Origin: Chanos chanos
Taxonomy: Eukaryota; Chordata; Actinopteri; Gonorynchiformes; Chanidae
Assembly: GCF_902362185.1 (NCBI RefSeq)
Contig: NC_044495.1
Coordinates: forward strand, 13,615,211-13,679,210
Direction: 5' to 3'
DNA length: 64,000 nucleotides
Shown here: positions 24,184 to 35,338 of the stretch, piece by piece
Numbering within the stretch: the stretch's first letter is position 1
Layout: each line of letters opens with the position of its first letter
The notes under the pieces: model-generated
Seen by the model: only the letters and a program-made list of their open reading frames with translations
Database searches by the model: none
What the model was told of the DNA's origin: nothing
Position numbers and translations under genes: made by a program

Positions 24184-26120
24184 CAGTGTCATTAGCTCAC
24201 ACTTTCCCCCATTTTACAAGAACTTTCTCCAGGATACAAGATATAGGTGCATGAGCTGTAGCAACAAGGAAAGACTTTTTTTTTGGGCTGTCTGAGGACT
24301 TACCTTTGAGTGGTACCAGTCCTCACACACAACACACTGGATCATCTCATCATTCACCTTGGGTAGAAAATACAAGGCTTAGTTAGAGGAAAAAACAGAC
24401 ACAAGGCAAGATACGTGCCCCATTTTACAAATCTAAAGTAACATTTTCTTCAATCTCTCCTTCCCCTCTGAGCACTACTAAAGAGCAGTATTGGCTGGTT
24501 TTGTAACCTGTCTGTACTGGAGGTTCCTCTGGGTAAAATTGTCTGGAAAATGAATAAATGTAAATGTAGATGTGTTGACAGACACAGGCCTTGCTATACT
24601 GTTCTATAAGAGGTTCGATCAAAATGAAGAACAGGACACTAAGAGGTTTCTTAAGAGCACTGGAATTTCTCATACTATTTAATGAATTCACAGCACTGTG
24701 TATATTATAGAATATATTTCACTGTATACACATGCCAAGAGAGGGGCTGAGATAAGGAGGCGAAATGAAAGGTGTGTAAAAATGATCACAAACCTGATCA
24801 TCATCATCAGGATAGGGCCTGTCACAGGCGCAGTATCGGCCAAAGAAGTTATGATTATATTGATTCTTTATGTTCTGTCTGTCCTTCCCCTGTGAGTATC
24901 AGAACATAATATAAATATAAAATATAATATAAAATAAGGTTCCTTTCTGGAAGCACCCATAAAACAAAACAAAACTCCCATAGAGCAAGCAAATAAACTT
25001 ACAGGATTCAATTTGCATTCAAAGGAGCCAAACTTCCCATTTCCACAGTCACAACGGAAGTTTCTGTGAATAAGCATAAAGCACATTTAGAACAAAGAAA
25101 AACAAGGTTATGAACACACACAAACAAATTGGATCACGCAAAGAAATAGACTGTATTGTTTTGATTTCTTCTTCTTCTTTTAATTTCTGGCAGACAAGGC
25201 ACAGGAAGTGCATTGCTGCCCCTGCAACAACGCATTTGATTAGATTGGATTAGATTCAACTTTATTGTCATTGGCAAGGGTACAAGTACAGATAAGCCTA
25301 CAATGAAATGCAGTTTTGCATTTGGTCTTTACAAACGGAAATGATGTATGTGTTTATTTGCATATAGAGCGGGGAAGTGAGATCCGATCACAAGTGGTCA
25401 CTCGAGACGCAATCAGTGATTTATCTCAAAGGTCAAAATGAGCTACATCCCTGGCCTATCCAAAACCCTACTGTTGACTCCTTGTTAGCGCGCAAATCCA
25501 TGACACCGGCTGTCTGAGCTTAAAACGAGTCGACAAACTAAAATGAAAGTCAGCCGATGACGTGAACAACAGAACGACAGAAAATATACATGGGGCACAT
25601 GATAAACCAAATATACAACTAGTATCGTTCACACATTAGATCAGACTGATTCATGTGAGTGTTACCTTTTGGTATACAGTTCAAAGATATCATGCCCGTC
25701 GTGGCAGTGGTTGGCACATGCGAGGCATACACCAGCCGGCTCCATATCTCCAGATGTGCAAGTGTTGCAAGCAAAAACGGCCTGGCGTTTCATGTATCCC
25801 TGAAGAAATACGATTTAAAAAATCTGTTAAAACGATGAAGTATACTTCAGCACATTGTCCTGTTGTTAACTTTGAGGTTAATCGGGTTATACTGCAAACA
25901 GTGGGTCTTCACAAATAATCTGCGTGATGGTAATGGCTTTAGCATGTCCGACGTAAATAAACTCAGACAGAAGGATTACCACCGTTCATTTTACCTCAGG
26001 ATAAGAACATTTCTCTGGGTCACTCCCAGCCAAAACCGCGAAAGCTTCACGAAGCTCGTCGTCATCCACCGAGATATCAGCCAAAGAAAGAGTCGATTCG
26101 TCTCCTCCATTTGCAGACAT
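20529..26120 (-). CDS. ubr7: UBR7, putative E3 ubiquitin ligase with UBR box and PHD-like finger
   Basis: An N-recognin-family E3 ligase reported to act on histone H2B and to bind histone H3 complexes in the nucleus. Eleven exons (minus strand, 5' to 3'): 25995-26120, 25666-25799, 25003-25063, 24794-24889, 24304-24357, 24029-24134, 23713-23867, 22914-23108, 22249-22408, 21963-22024, 20529-20621. They give 413 residues, against 425 that I recall for human. The UBR box spans exons 1-3 (CSYPEGYMKRQ ... CNTCTSGDMEPAGVC ... CHDGHDIF ... FRCDCGNGKFGSFEC). The PHD-like finger follows (YCACDRPYP ... CVVCEDWYHSKHLGC ... CESC). The acidic, least conserved stretch is exon 7 (EEEEEASGG). The C-terminus RKRRRTNVGQYYCS is diagnostic. 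The start MSANGGDE opens the first exon. All zinc-ligand cysteines and histidines I looked for are present. Confidence 0.96.
24137..24180. repeat. (GA)22 microsatellite next to ubr7 exon 6 acceptor
   Basis: It is a pure GA tract on plus, so on the ubr7 sense strand it is (TC)n. It leads straight to CCATCAG and exon 6, so it forms the polypyrimidine tract. Confidence 0.95.
25237..25330. repeat. Teleost interspersed repeat fragment in ubr7 intron 2
   Basis: The sequence TTCAACTTTATTGTCATT, then GTACAAGTACAGAT and AATGAAATGCAGTTTTGCAT, matches a short dispersed element I have seen in many fish introns. Its class is uncertain. Confidence 0.5.
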
Positions 26121-26338
26121 TCTCAAGATAAAGAAATAAAACAACTAACTCAAAATAAAGCCGGCTCTTGTTCCGGTTTAAGAAATTACCTGAATATGTA
26201 TGCTAGCACATATACTGTGTCAAAATTATAAGACTTTGATCACCGGATACTGTTGTAAGTCTACTAACAACAACGATGCCGACACTGCAACAACAACCCG
26301 AATACAAATACCGCGGTAGATGAACACAGTAACATATG

Positions 26339-26378
26339 ACTTCCGGTTTCGGCCGACGTCAAATGTTTTCGCGGGAAA
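26339..26378. promoter_or_regulatory. ubr7 promoter: ETS, CRE-like and E2F-like sites
   Basis: About 220-260 bp upstream of the ubr7 start codon lie ACTTCCGG (26339-26346, ETS core), CGACGTCA (26354-26361, one base off the CRE consensus) and TTTTCGCGGGAAA (26366-26378, containing GCGGGAAA, an E2F consensus). The local sequence is richer in CpG than its surroundings. No TATA box is evident. These are motif matches only. Confidence 0.5.
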
Positions 26379-27795
26379 CAGGATCATTTTTCATGTGCAA
26401 ACTACAGATACATTTATATAGGATCTATAACAATGCTTCAGATGGGTTTCTCAATAAAAGTAGTGAGTGAGGAAATGCACTAAATTACATTTATTTATTC
26501 ATTTTATTTCTAATTAATAATTTACGCTCTGTTACGCATCTTGATATATTACTGGAAGCACAGTATCGACATCAGTCGAAACCTAAAGTAAGGCAATCGA
26601 GTTTTCGATGTTATATAAGCAAAACGGTGCATTTTAAATCTTTTGATTGGACCACCCTAATCACAAATGAGAAAAGTGTCTAAAGAGAAAAATACCTTAC
26701 TAGGTTTTGTGCCGCTGGACGACTGGAAGCTAAACCGTGATTGCAAAGCGGCCAGTTCAGTTCCTATTATTGTGACGTTCAGCGTTGCCAGGTGTTGAAA
26801 ACAAAAGTATCGTATTTCAGTCCAAATGATCGTGAATTTAAAGTCCAGCCGCGAAGCACCTTGGGCTATGTGTTATATATATGCGGTTACGTGCCTCTGT
26901 TAGTTACGTTGTTTGCTTTGGCTCCAGTTACATTAATTACGTAGGCTCAACTTGTGTACCTTTCATCATCTGACACTTACCTGTCCCAGTGTTGGCGTGC
27001 GAGATCTCAGTACAGATGTGCTTGGATAGTTCGCGTCCGATCCAGTGTCGGGTTTTCCATTATACGGAATGTACTGCACTTAACGTGAATGACTAGGCTG
27101 GTTCCTAATCAGTACCACACAAAATTCACTACTATCAACCTACAATATTTGAAATGTGAAATTGTGGAAATGGCAAAATGATCTTGCATTGTGGATTTTT
27201 TTGTACTACTGATCTTATATCGATCAAATTATCATGCAAATAGTTATCCTACATCTGGCAATGCGGGTGACTTTAAACATGACAACTATAGCAGCGTTCT
27301 GAAAAAAAATGCATTGGGGAATATGGCCCAAGCTCATGGCAGGTGACCGAAGTCCGCTTTCAACGTCATAGAATTTCCAACGGTTTCTCACTTTTTCAAA
27401 ACCATTTGCTGGACAGAAATGCTCATTATGAATGGGAGAACCGGGTACACGAAACGTTGGAACGAACTCGCGAAATGTCTAGGCAATTGTTTTCTTACTC
27501 TTAAGCTCTATATTTGTTAGTTGCAGATTGAACATTGATAGTATGTAAAAGTTAAACATTTTGAAGTCATATTTCATACTATTAGCTGTTCTCCAGTGGA
27601 ATATTGTCTTGTTAGCTTGCTAGTCCAGATCAAAAATTTTGAGTATCTAGTCCCCCACCCCCGCAATATTTTGATGACTCACTAAAAAAACTTCACTTGC
27701 CATTCTCAACAGAGTAACTGAAAATTCTCGCATTCCTTTCCAGTCAGGCACATGTTGTGGACAGCTACTTTGCATCGGGTCCTGACCAGTGCGCC
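26379..27795. other. Intergenic spacer between ubr7 and ttc8
   Basis: About 1.4 kb separates the divergently transcribed ubr7 and ttc8. I see no open frame with splice context, no RNA gene and no clear repeat here. The open frame at 26741-26944 is not supported. Confidence 0.5.
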
Positions 27796-27810
27796 GTTGC
27801 TGGTGGTAAC
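27796..27810 (+). promoter_or_regulatory. X-box-like RFX site upstream of ttc8
   Basis: GTTGCTGGTGGTAAC reads as GTTGCT, a 3 bp spacer, then GGTAAC. The RFX X-box consensus is GTNRCC, 0-3 bases, RGYAAC, so only one base (the sixth, T for C) departs. It ends 61 bp before the ttc8 ATG, which is where X-boxes sit in ciliary genes. BBS genes are established RFX/DAF-19 targets. Confidence 0.7.
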
Positions 27811-27871
27811 AGACGCTCTACCGCATTAGCTGCATTGAAATAAGCTTATCTCAAATTAATTTTTCAACAAA

Positions 27872-30800
27872 ATGGAAGTACCAATGGACCCTCTGTTTCT
27901 AGCATGGAGTTATTTCAGAAGACGACAATTCCAGAAATGCTCAGATATATGCACCAAGGTTTTGGAGGATAGTCCATACGACCAGGTTTGTTTTATAAGA
28001 TGAAAAAGGCATAAATCCACTTAGCAGGCTAGAGATTAGTTAGAGACAGCGTCACGTTTTTCTGGACTAGCGGCATTTTGGAAATAAATTGCACTTAGTT
28101 AGCTGGCTAACTTCAAGTGCTAAGTTCAAGTGCTCTTAAGACATTCTTTAGAACACCGAGGACTTCTATAATCTGTTTTTCTATTTACCAGTTTATAGTT
28201 GTTACTTCACAGCCCAAAAAAAACCTCTTTAAACTTTAAACTAATCTGTTTCTTGGTGCACACATCTTTTCGCGTTGAGTTCTTGTGTCTATACATTATA
28301 CGTTTATCTACCCTTCCATTTTTTTTTATGCATCTTTGTTTTAAGGAACCAGACACCTCACATCCTATTTCTGAGGTAAAAATCATCCTCCATTTCCGAC
28401 AGTTCCTGTACTATAGACAGTCCGTTTCCCTAGTGATACACCCAGTAACTCCGTCTGTAGACTACACACAATCCCACCTACTCTCTGTAGAGCAATCAAT
28501 ACCTCTAAATATCGCAAACCCAATTTAAAAATTATTATTAGAATCCCTTTTCCATTTTCAGCTCCTGCTATTTGTTATAGTTCGTTTTTTTCCCCAATAA
28601 TATTTAAGTTACAGTGACTTCTGTAGGCCTATCTGTTTCTTAAATCAGAGGCGTTTGGGGTTCATTTAAAACGTTTGATTGGTGTGAATTTTTTTGATAG
28701 AACTGTACAAAATTCTTCAGTCTAGATACTTTTGTGTTATTGATGTCAACTTTGTTGCTTATAAATATCCAACAACATTTTTTTAAAGCAGGTGCAGTTT
28801 GCATCTTTTTCATATTTTGTCGATTCCTTATGTCTCACTGAGCAGAATAGTGTGTATTTCAACAACACCAAAAGAAACCTCCCCCTAACAGTGATGTACT
28901 TTTTGGCGGAAGTTGAGTCACACCAAAGCAATGTTTCATCATATCAGTTCTGGAGAACCGCTGTTGTTGCTGTAGACCTGCACTAACACTGCTGATTACA
29001 GATTAATGATAGATTTTATGGTTTTAGTGGATCAGTAGAATAAGGAGTATTAGTGCTAGGTTAGAACTGAAATGTGGTGTCAGTTGGTTTCCCAAGCTAA
29101 ACGCAGAAATGATACATTTGAATATGAAAAATGTACCGATTGAGTCTTTTAAAAAAATCTTGATGTATAGAGTGTTACAGTGTAACGGTATTGCTCTTGA
29201 TGCTCTACTTGAAGGCGGCGTGGAGTTTGAAGACCAGGGCTCTGACAGAGATGGTGTACATTGATGAGGTAGATGTGGACCAGGAAGGCATTGCTGAGAT
29301 GATGTTGGATGAGAGTTCTATTGCCCAAGTCGCCAGTGAGTCCTACATGCACCAGATCACTCCCTTCTGCACCTCAGCATCTCTAAACATCTAAATATTA
29401 CTTCACATAGCTGTCGTCCAGGCTGTGCAGGTCACATTCATTCAGTGTACTGACAGTTTTACAGTTACAATGGCTCTGATGTTCATTTTGATATTTTATT
29501 GCTATTTTAATGATACACATCCTGAAAGTGATCTGCATATAATTAGACTATTTTCATGTCTTGCTCTCAGTTGATATTCTTAACAGTTACTTTGACATGC
29601 ATACATGTTTTTGTCAGGACCTGGGACATCCCTTAGACTGCCAGGGACAAGTCAAGGAGGTGGACCCACCCCAGCAGTCAGGTATTTTCACTTTAAGAAT
29701 CAGTTCAAGTGTTCTTCACGCTTGTAATATAATTTCAGTCACACATGCTTCAAAGGCCACTAAAGTGTTCAGGTTCAGCTAGTAAAGAATGTCACATAAT
29801 TTGGTAGATGGACAGTAGTATTTAGATCAAAACAGACACAATCAAAATTCTTTTTTTTTTCTTTTTTTTTCAAAAATTTCCTTGTTTACTTCTACTTTTT
29901 GCCATTCTCATACTGATACTCACAACTACAAAGTCACCAGATCTTCAGTGATCACTGATGAGCAATGAGAGAGAGAGTGACCGTTGCCAGCACACTGCCA
30001 AAAGCAAAATGCTGTGTCCCCCTTAACCTACAGCTCCTGTTGGCAAAACAAACTTTCTTTAATTTTACAACTTTAGTTTCTTTCTTTATTCAGCATTTGT
30101 TGAGATCCATTTAGAAATAGATTATCTTTTTCTCAGTGTCTTTTAAATTTGTGTTTTGACAACAAGACCAGTGACTCAGTCTGGCCGTCCCATTACGGGG
30201 TTTGTAAGACCCAGTACCCAATCTGGAAGACCAGGGACTATGGAGCAGGCTATCCAGACCCCTCGAACTGCCAGCACTGCCCGCCCAGTCACAAGTGCAT
30301 CAGGGAGATTTGTTCGACTAGGATCGGTAATCAAATTTCCCCCCTCTCACACAAACGTTAAGAAAATAGTGGAATCTCCCATGTCAAAAAACAATTGGAC
30401 TGTCTTGTAGTTAAAACAACATTTGAAAAAACTTTGAGGAGTTTCCTCTTCATTGTTTGTTTGCTCCTGTCTTCACCAAAGGCCTCCATGCTGACAAATC
30501 CAGAGGGACCATTTATAAACATGTCCAGATTGAATCTGGCTAAGTATGCTCAGAGACCAAACTTGTCTAAGGTATAGTGTTGCATAAACATGTTAACCAG
30601 AGCAAAGAGCAAAAACACACACACATATACTATATATTTTGGATTTTGTAAGGTTAAACATGAAAAAGATAAATGTTAGTCTTTTACCATAGCTTCTTAC
30701 TAAACAGGATTTTATCACAATTCACAGCAGCAGTTGTGTAGTTAAATATAGAGCTATAAGTAGCACCAAAATATGACATGTCAGGAATGATTACTTTCAA

Positions 30801-32783
30801 CAGACAGGTTTGTTTAGAAAATGACACATCTTTGATAACTTCAACTTAAGATTTTTCCATGACTGAGTCATCATATCTATATACTATAAAATACAATACA
30901 TTTTCATGAAACAACATCATATACTGATATGGTTGATTCTGTTAATATATTGTTTTAATCGATCATATTAATGCTTTTCTTTCCTTAGACCCTGTTTGAG
31001 TATATTTTCCACCATGAAAATGATGTGAAAAATGTAAGTAAAGCATTCAGATAAGAACGTAGTTTACATTTGTCAGGGGGTTTCTGCATCTGAAGTTTTT
31101 AATTCTTTGACACAGGCTCTGGATCTAGCTGCTCTTGCCACTGAGCATGCTCAGTTTAAAGACTGGTGGTGGAAAGTACAGTTGGGAAAATGCTATTACA
31201 GGTGAGAATTTATGCTACACTGAATATCCGTGTGACAAACTGTAACATAAATACCTCATTTCAATTTAATACAACATCTTCATGCCTTTTGTATATGGAA
31301 CTATCCTCTTGTGATTAATGATAATGGAAAAAAAACAACAAAATGAATTAATGTAACATATTGATGAATATTCCAAATGTTTTCTTTATTGTTTTATTTC
31401 TTGATGACATTAGTCGCAGAAGGAGTGCAATACTAAATATATCCATAGGCTGAATGCAGTAGAAGCTCAGGTCTGGGGCTCAGTATTTGATGGAGTGGTG
31501 TGATCTAAGAGTCTTTGTTTTCAGGCTTGGTTTATACCGTGAAGCTGAAAAACAGTTCAGATCAGCCCTCAATCATCAGGAGTTTGTGGACACCTACCTC
31601 TACCTGGCAAAGGTAAGAAATTCTTTTTGGCAAACTTCGCCCCCTTAATGGAAAGGAGACCAGTTGTGATCCTCTTCACTTGTATAATAGCCAAGGTTAT
31701 ACACTAGTGCGATGTACGATGCCAACAAAAGTCTGAGTACTCAACAAGCCAGACCTTAGACCCTTCTCGTTCAGTTACATTTTCACAGAACAAAGTTAAC
31801 ATTCATACTCCAAAACTCAATAAAAAATGCACCAAATCCCCATCTTTAGAGTAATCTTGTATAAGATGCCAAAAAAAGGAAACATTGGTTAAACATTCCT
31901 TTAATACTATAATTTATTATTTTTATGCCACTGAATGCATTTACTCATTTTGTTCTCTTGTTGTATAGGTATATCAGCGTCTAGATCAGCCAATCACTGC
32001 TCTGAATCTCTTTAAACAAGGCCTCGATCATTTTCCGGGAGAAGTGACTCTACTGACAGGCATTGCTCGAATTCATGAGGCATGTATTAAAGTTAAGCTG
32101 TCCCACATTAAAGACTACATATCAGCACTAGAAACTGACAGTGCAAATGCAAAAATCAGAAAAAAATGTGTGTAGTGGGAAATAGCCACATGGCAATACT
32201 GCATTTGTGGAATCAAACTTCTTACCAGAGTGAATATTAAATTCAAACATCTTTAAATTTGGGGTTTTTTGTTTTGTTTTGTTTTCCCTGTAGCTGAAGT
32301 AGCAAGGATGCAGGTTACACACATTTGGTTTGGTAATTTCAGAACATTGTTAAATGGGAGCACTGAGCATCTGTTTTTCTCTCACTCTTCCACAGGAGAT
32401 GAATAACGTCACTTCGGCTACAGAGTACTACAAAGACGTGCTTAAACAGGACAATACACATGTGGAAGCCATAGCCTGCATCGGCAGCAACCACTTCTAC
32501 ACTGACCAGCCAGAAATTGCCCTACGCTTTTATAGGTAACATACATTAGAGGTCAAGATATTACCCGAATACTGTCAGCAAACACAGTTAGGTTGTCTGG
32601 TCATAAACACTCTTTCCAGCCTGTCACCTAGCAGCCACTGGTGGTGTGCAGTGGTAATGCTAACAAGTATAATGACCATAAATGAGCAGTGGCTTTGACA
32701 TTGCAACAGAAGATAACAGTATTTTAAGGCAATTGTGTTTATTCAACCTGATATCTCTCTCTCTCGTTCTCTCTCTCCCTCTC

Positions 32784-32834
<51 letters not shown>

Positions 32835-34592
32835 TTATCAGACGACTGTTGCAGATGGGGGTGTATAACTGCCAGCTGTATAATAACTTGGGGCTGTGTT
32901 GTTTCTATGCTCAGCAGTACGATATGACTCTGTCCTCTTTTGAGAGAGCTCTGGCACTGGTCTCCAGTGATGAAGAACAGGCAGATGTCTGGTATAACCT
33001 GGGACATGTTGCAGTGGTGGGTCATCTCTCGTTTACTTTTTTGGAAAGACATTCAGCAGTCCACTTGAGTAAAACCACCCATCCCCCCTGCATTTTATGC
33101 GGGTCACATATCACTAAGTTTGACAACTTTGTCTTGTGGCTGGCAATGCCCCTACATTAAGCTCTGCGCTTGCAGTGACTTGAAATCTTTGGATTTTCAC
33201 ACATTGTTGTTGATTTTTTGAATGGATGCATACTGTGAAATAAAGAATGCATACCATGTTCTTTATTTTACAGTATACATAAAGAATGCTTGAAGAATAA
33301 ATACTTTTTAGAATTTCTTTTTTCAAGAAATATCTCTCAATGTAACGGCCAAGCCTTATTTTCTCTCTCTTTCATTCATTTCTGATCCTCTGTTTTTTGC
33401 TGATGTGAAATAAATTATTTCCTTTAGGTATTTTTGAAATATTCAAATATACACAATGTGGTTGTCAGTTAGATTTACCACTGTATCTTTGGTCTTTAGT
33501 CTATTTTATATGCTCTTTGCCTCTTCGCAGGGTATAGGGGACTTGACCTTAGCATATCAGTGCTTCAAACTAGCTTTAGCTTTCAAGAATGACCACGCTG
33601 AAGCATACAATAACCTAGCTGTGCTGGAGCTACGCAAAGGACGCATTGAACAAGTGAGAAACATACTTTTAGGCTTTAAAATAATCATACTGAATAATAA
33701 ATTATTTTAACTGTCTGATATTACTTCATGTTTTTACAGTCTGTTATTACTTAATGCTAATATAGTGTAGAATTACATCACGCTAATACAGTACTGAGTC
33801 ACTTATTTCAGTTTCAGTAATGCTTAACTATGTCTTTGTCCAAGAAGACTGAGCTCCTCAGAGTGAGATGTTTTCATTCATTCTCATGTCTTTTCTTTTC
33901 TTCTCCTTTTTTTTGTGCAATAGTCTAAGGCATTCCTACAGACAGCTGCCTCCCTGGCTCCACATATGTACGAGCCTCACTTTAACCTGGCCACCCTCTC
34001 TGACAAGGTGCAGTTCATACTTCACAATGTTGCACTTGCTTTCTAATTACTGTTAGAGTTCATCTTCATAGGAAAGCAATACAAAAGAGCGGTAGAATCT
34101 AAGGATGGATTATCACAAATCAGATTTTAAATAGCCAGTTCTGATGATGTCATGCACATGTATTCTGCTTAAGATCTGCAAAAAGATCTGGATTTCAGTC
34201 ACAGCCATGCTCATGGACTTTGTTCAGTCAAGAGTATAAAGATAGTGAAATAGTCAATCAGGATGATACATCAAGCATGACTATACAGGGGACTTAAAGA
34301 AAATTCACTTTCTCCTGAGAAAAAAAAAAAAAGGATGTTCTTTTTTTTTTTTTTTTTTTTATTTGTACCTAGTGCTCACTGGCTTTGCTTCATGCCACCG
34401 GTTACCACAAGCCTCTTGCCAAGGTCGTATTTACCAGATTGTTAACTAACCTGCTGGATTTTTTGTGTTTGTAAGGTCGGTGATCTCCAGAGCAGCTATA
34501 TGGCAGCCCAGAAATCTGAAGATGCTTTTCCTGAACATGTTGACACACAACAGATCCTGAAAAACCTGAGGCAGCATTTTGCTGTGCTGTGA
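27872..34592 (+). CDS. ttc8: TTC8 / BBS8, BBSome subunit with TPR repeats
   Basis: A subunit of the BBSome, the coat that moves membrane proteins into and out of cilia; human mutations cause Bardet-Biedl syndrome 8 and retinitis pigmentosa. Fourteen exons: 27872-27985, 29215-29335, 29618-29681, 30167-30326, 30482-30571, 30989-31033, 31116-31201, 31525-31612, 31969-32079, 32396-32535, 32842-33016, 33531-33653, 33924-34007, 34476-34592. They give 505 residues, near the human length. The N-terminus is MEVPMDPLFLAWSYFRRRQF. A Gly/Pro/Thr-rich linker (exons 3-4) precedes tandem TPRs such as DWWWKVQLGKCYYRLGLY, EAIACIGSNHFYTDQPEIAL and DVWYNLGHVAVGIGD. The protein ends LRQHFAVL. All frames join. 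Exon 9 ends in a GC donor, and exon 11 follows a long CT repeat. I see no human-like retina-specific extra exon, but did not search intron 1 exhaustively. Confidence 0.97.
32755..32836 (+). repeat. (CT)n microsatellite before ttc8 exon 11
   Basis: About 80 bases of TC repeats, with CCT and GTTC interruptions, run up to TTTATCAG and the exon at 32842. The repeat is the polypyrimidine tract of this acceptor. Confidence 0.95.
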
Positions 34593-35338
34593 GTCCTTTA
34601 TTCGAACCCTACAACATCTTGATGGAAACAACACACTGGTTCAAGAGGACATTTAAATCCACATATTTTAATAGAGGCTGACCTACACAACCGGAATAGA
34701 CGGAATAGAGGCTGACCTACACAACCCTGTGAGGGTTATTGTAATCACCAAATAGGACATTTATTTCCTAGCATTCTGATTTTTAAACAAAAAATATCAT
34801 TTTGTCCTTCCTTTCAAGGAAAGAAAATATTTGCTACTACTGTATTGTAGATTTTGTTACAGAACAATTGTTAATTCATATAATTGTACAAGTCTGGTGT
34901 AAAATGTGTAACGGTTACTGGTGTAAGTAGAGAACACTATGTAAATAGGAAAAAGAACATGGATGAAGATGGGTAGAATTAATTTATGCAAATAAATGCC
35001 AACATTACTGTTGTCACGTGTGCAGTTGTGCTTTTTAAAAGGGAAGTAGTGTGGAAGGTGTCTTAGACCCATCTTGTGTACTCTTAATGTTTATTGATTT
35101 AAATTTCTGTTCTTATGGCAAACACTGTACATTAATACATACAATGTATTGATACATACATACAATGTACATCAATAACCTGATTATAACACATAAATGA
35201 TAAGCTGCTTTTAAAAGAACCCCGGTGAACTGAATTGAATAATTGATTTCTAGAGATGATGATCAGCTGTAATATTAAATAAACACAATGAGAGTACGAA
35301 AGGAAAGATTCACCAGATTCCATTCATTCCTGTAGTTT
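34593..35338. other. Convergent 3' ends of ttc8 and the C-type lectin
   Basis: The ttc8 3' untranslated region has AATAAA at 34991-34996. The lectin, on the opposite strand, has AATAAA at plus positions 35090-35095. A 23 bp direct repeat (AATAGAGGCTGACCTACACA plus ACC) occurs at 34670-34692 and 34704-34726. Short TACATACAATGTA repeats lie near 35140-35170. Confidence 0.6.

Noticed and set aside
26741-26944. 67-codon open frame between ubr7 and ttc8
   Set aside because: No homology, no splice sites, and it lies in the spacer between two promoters.
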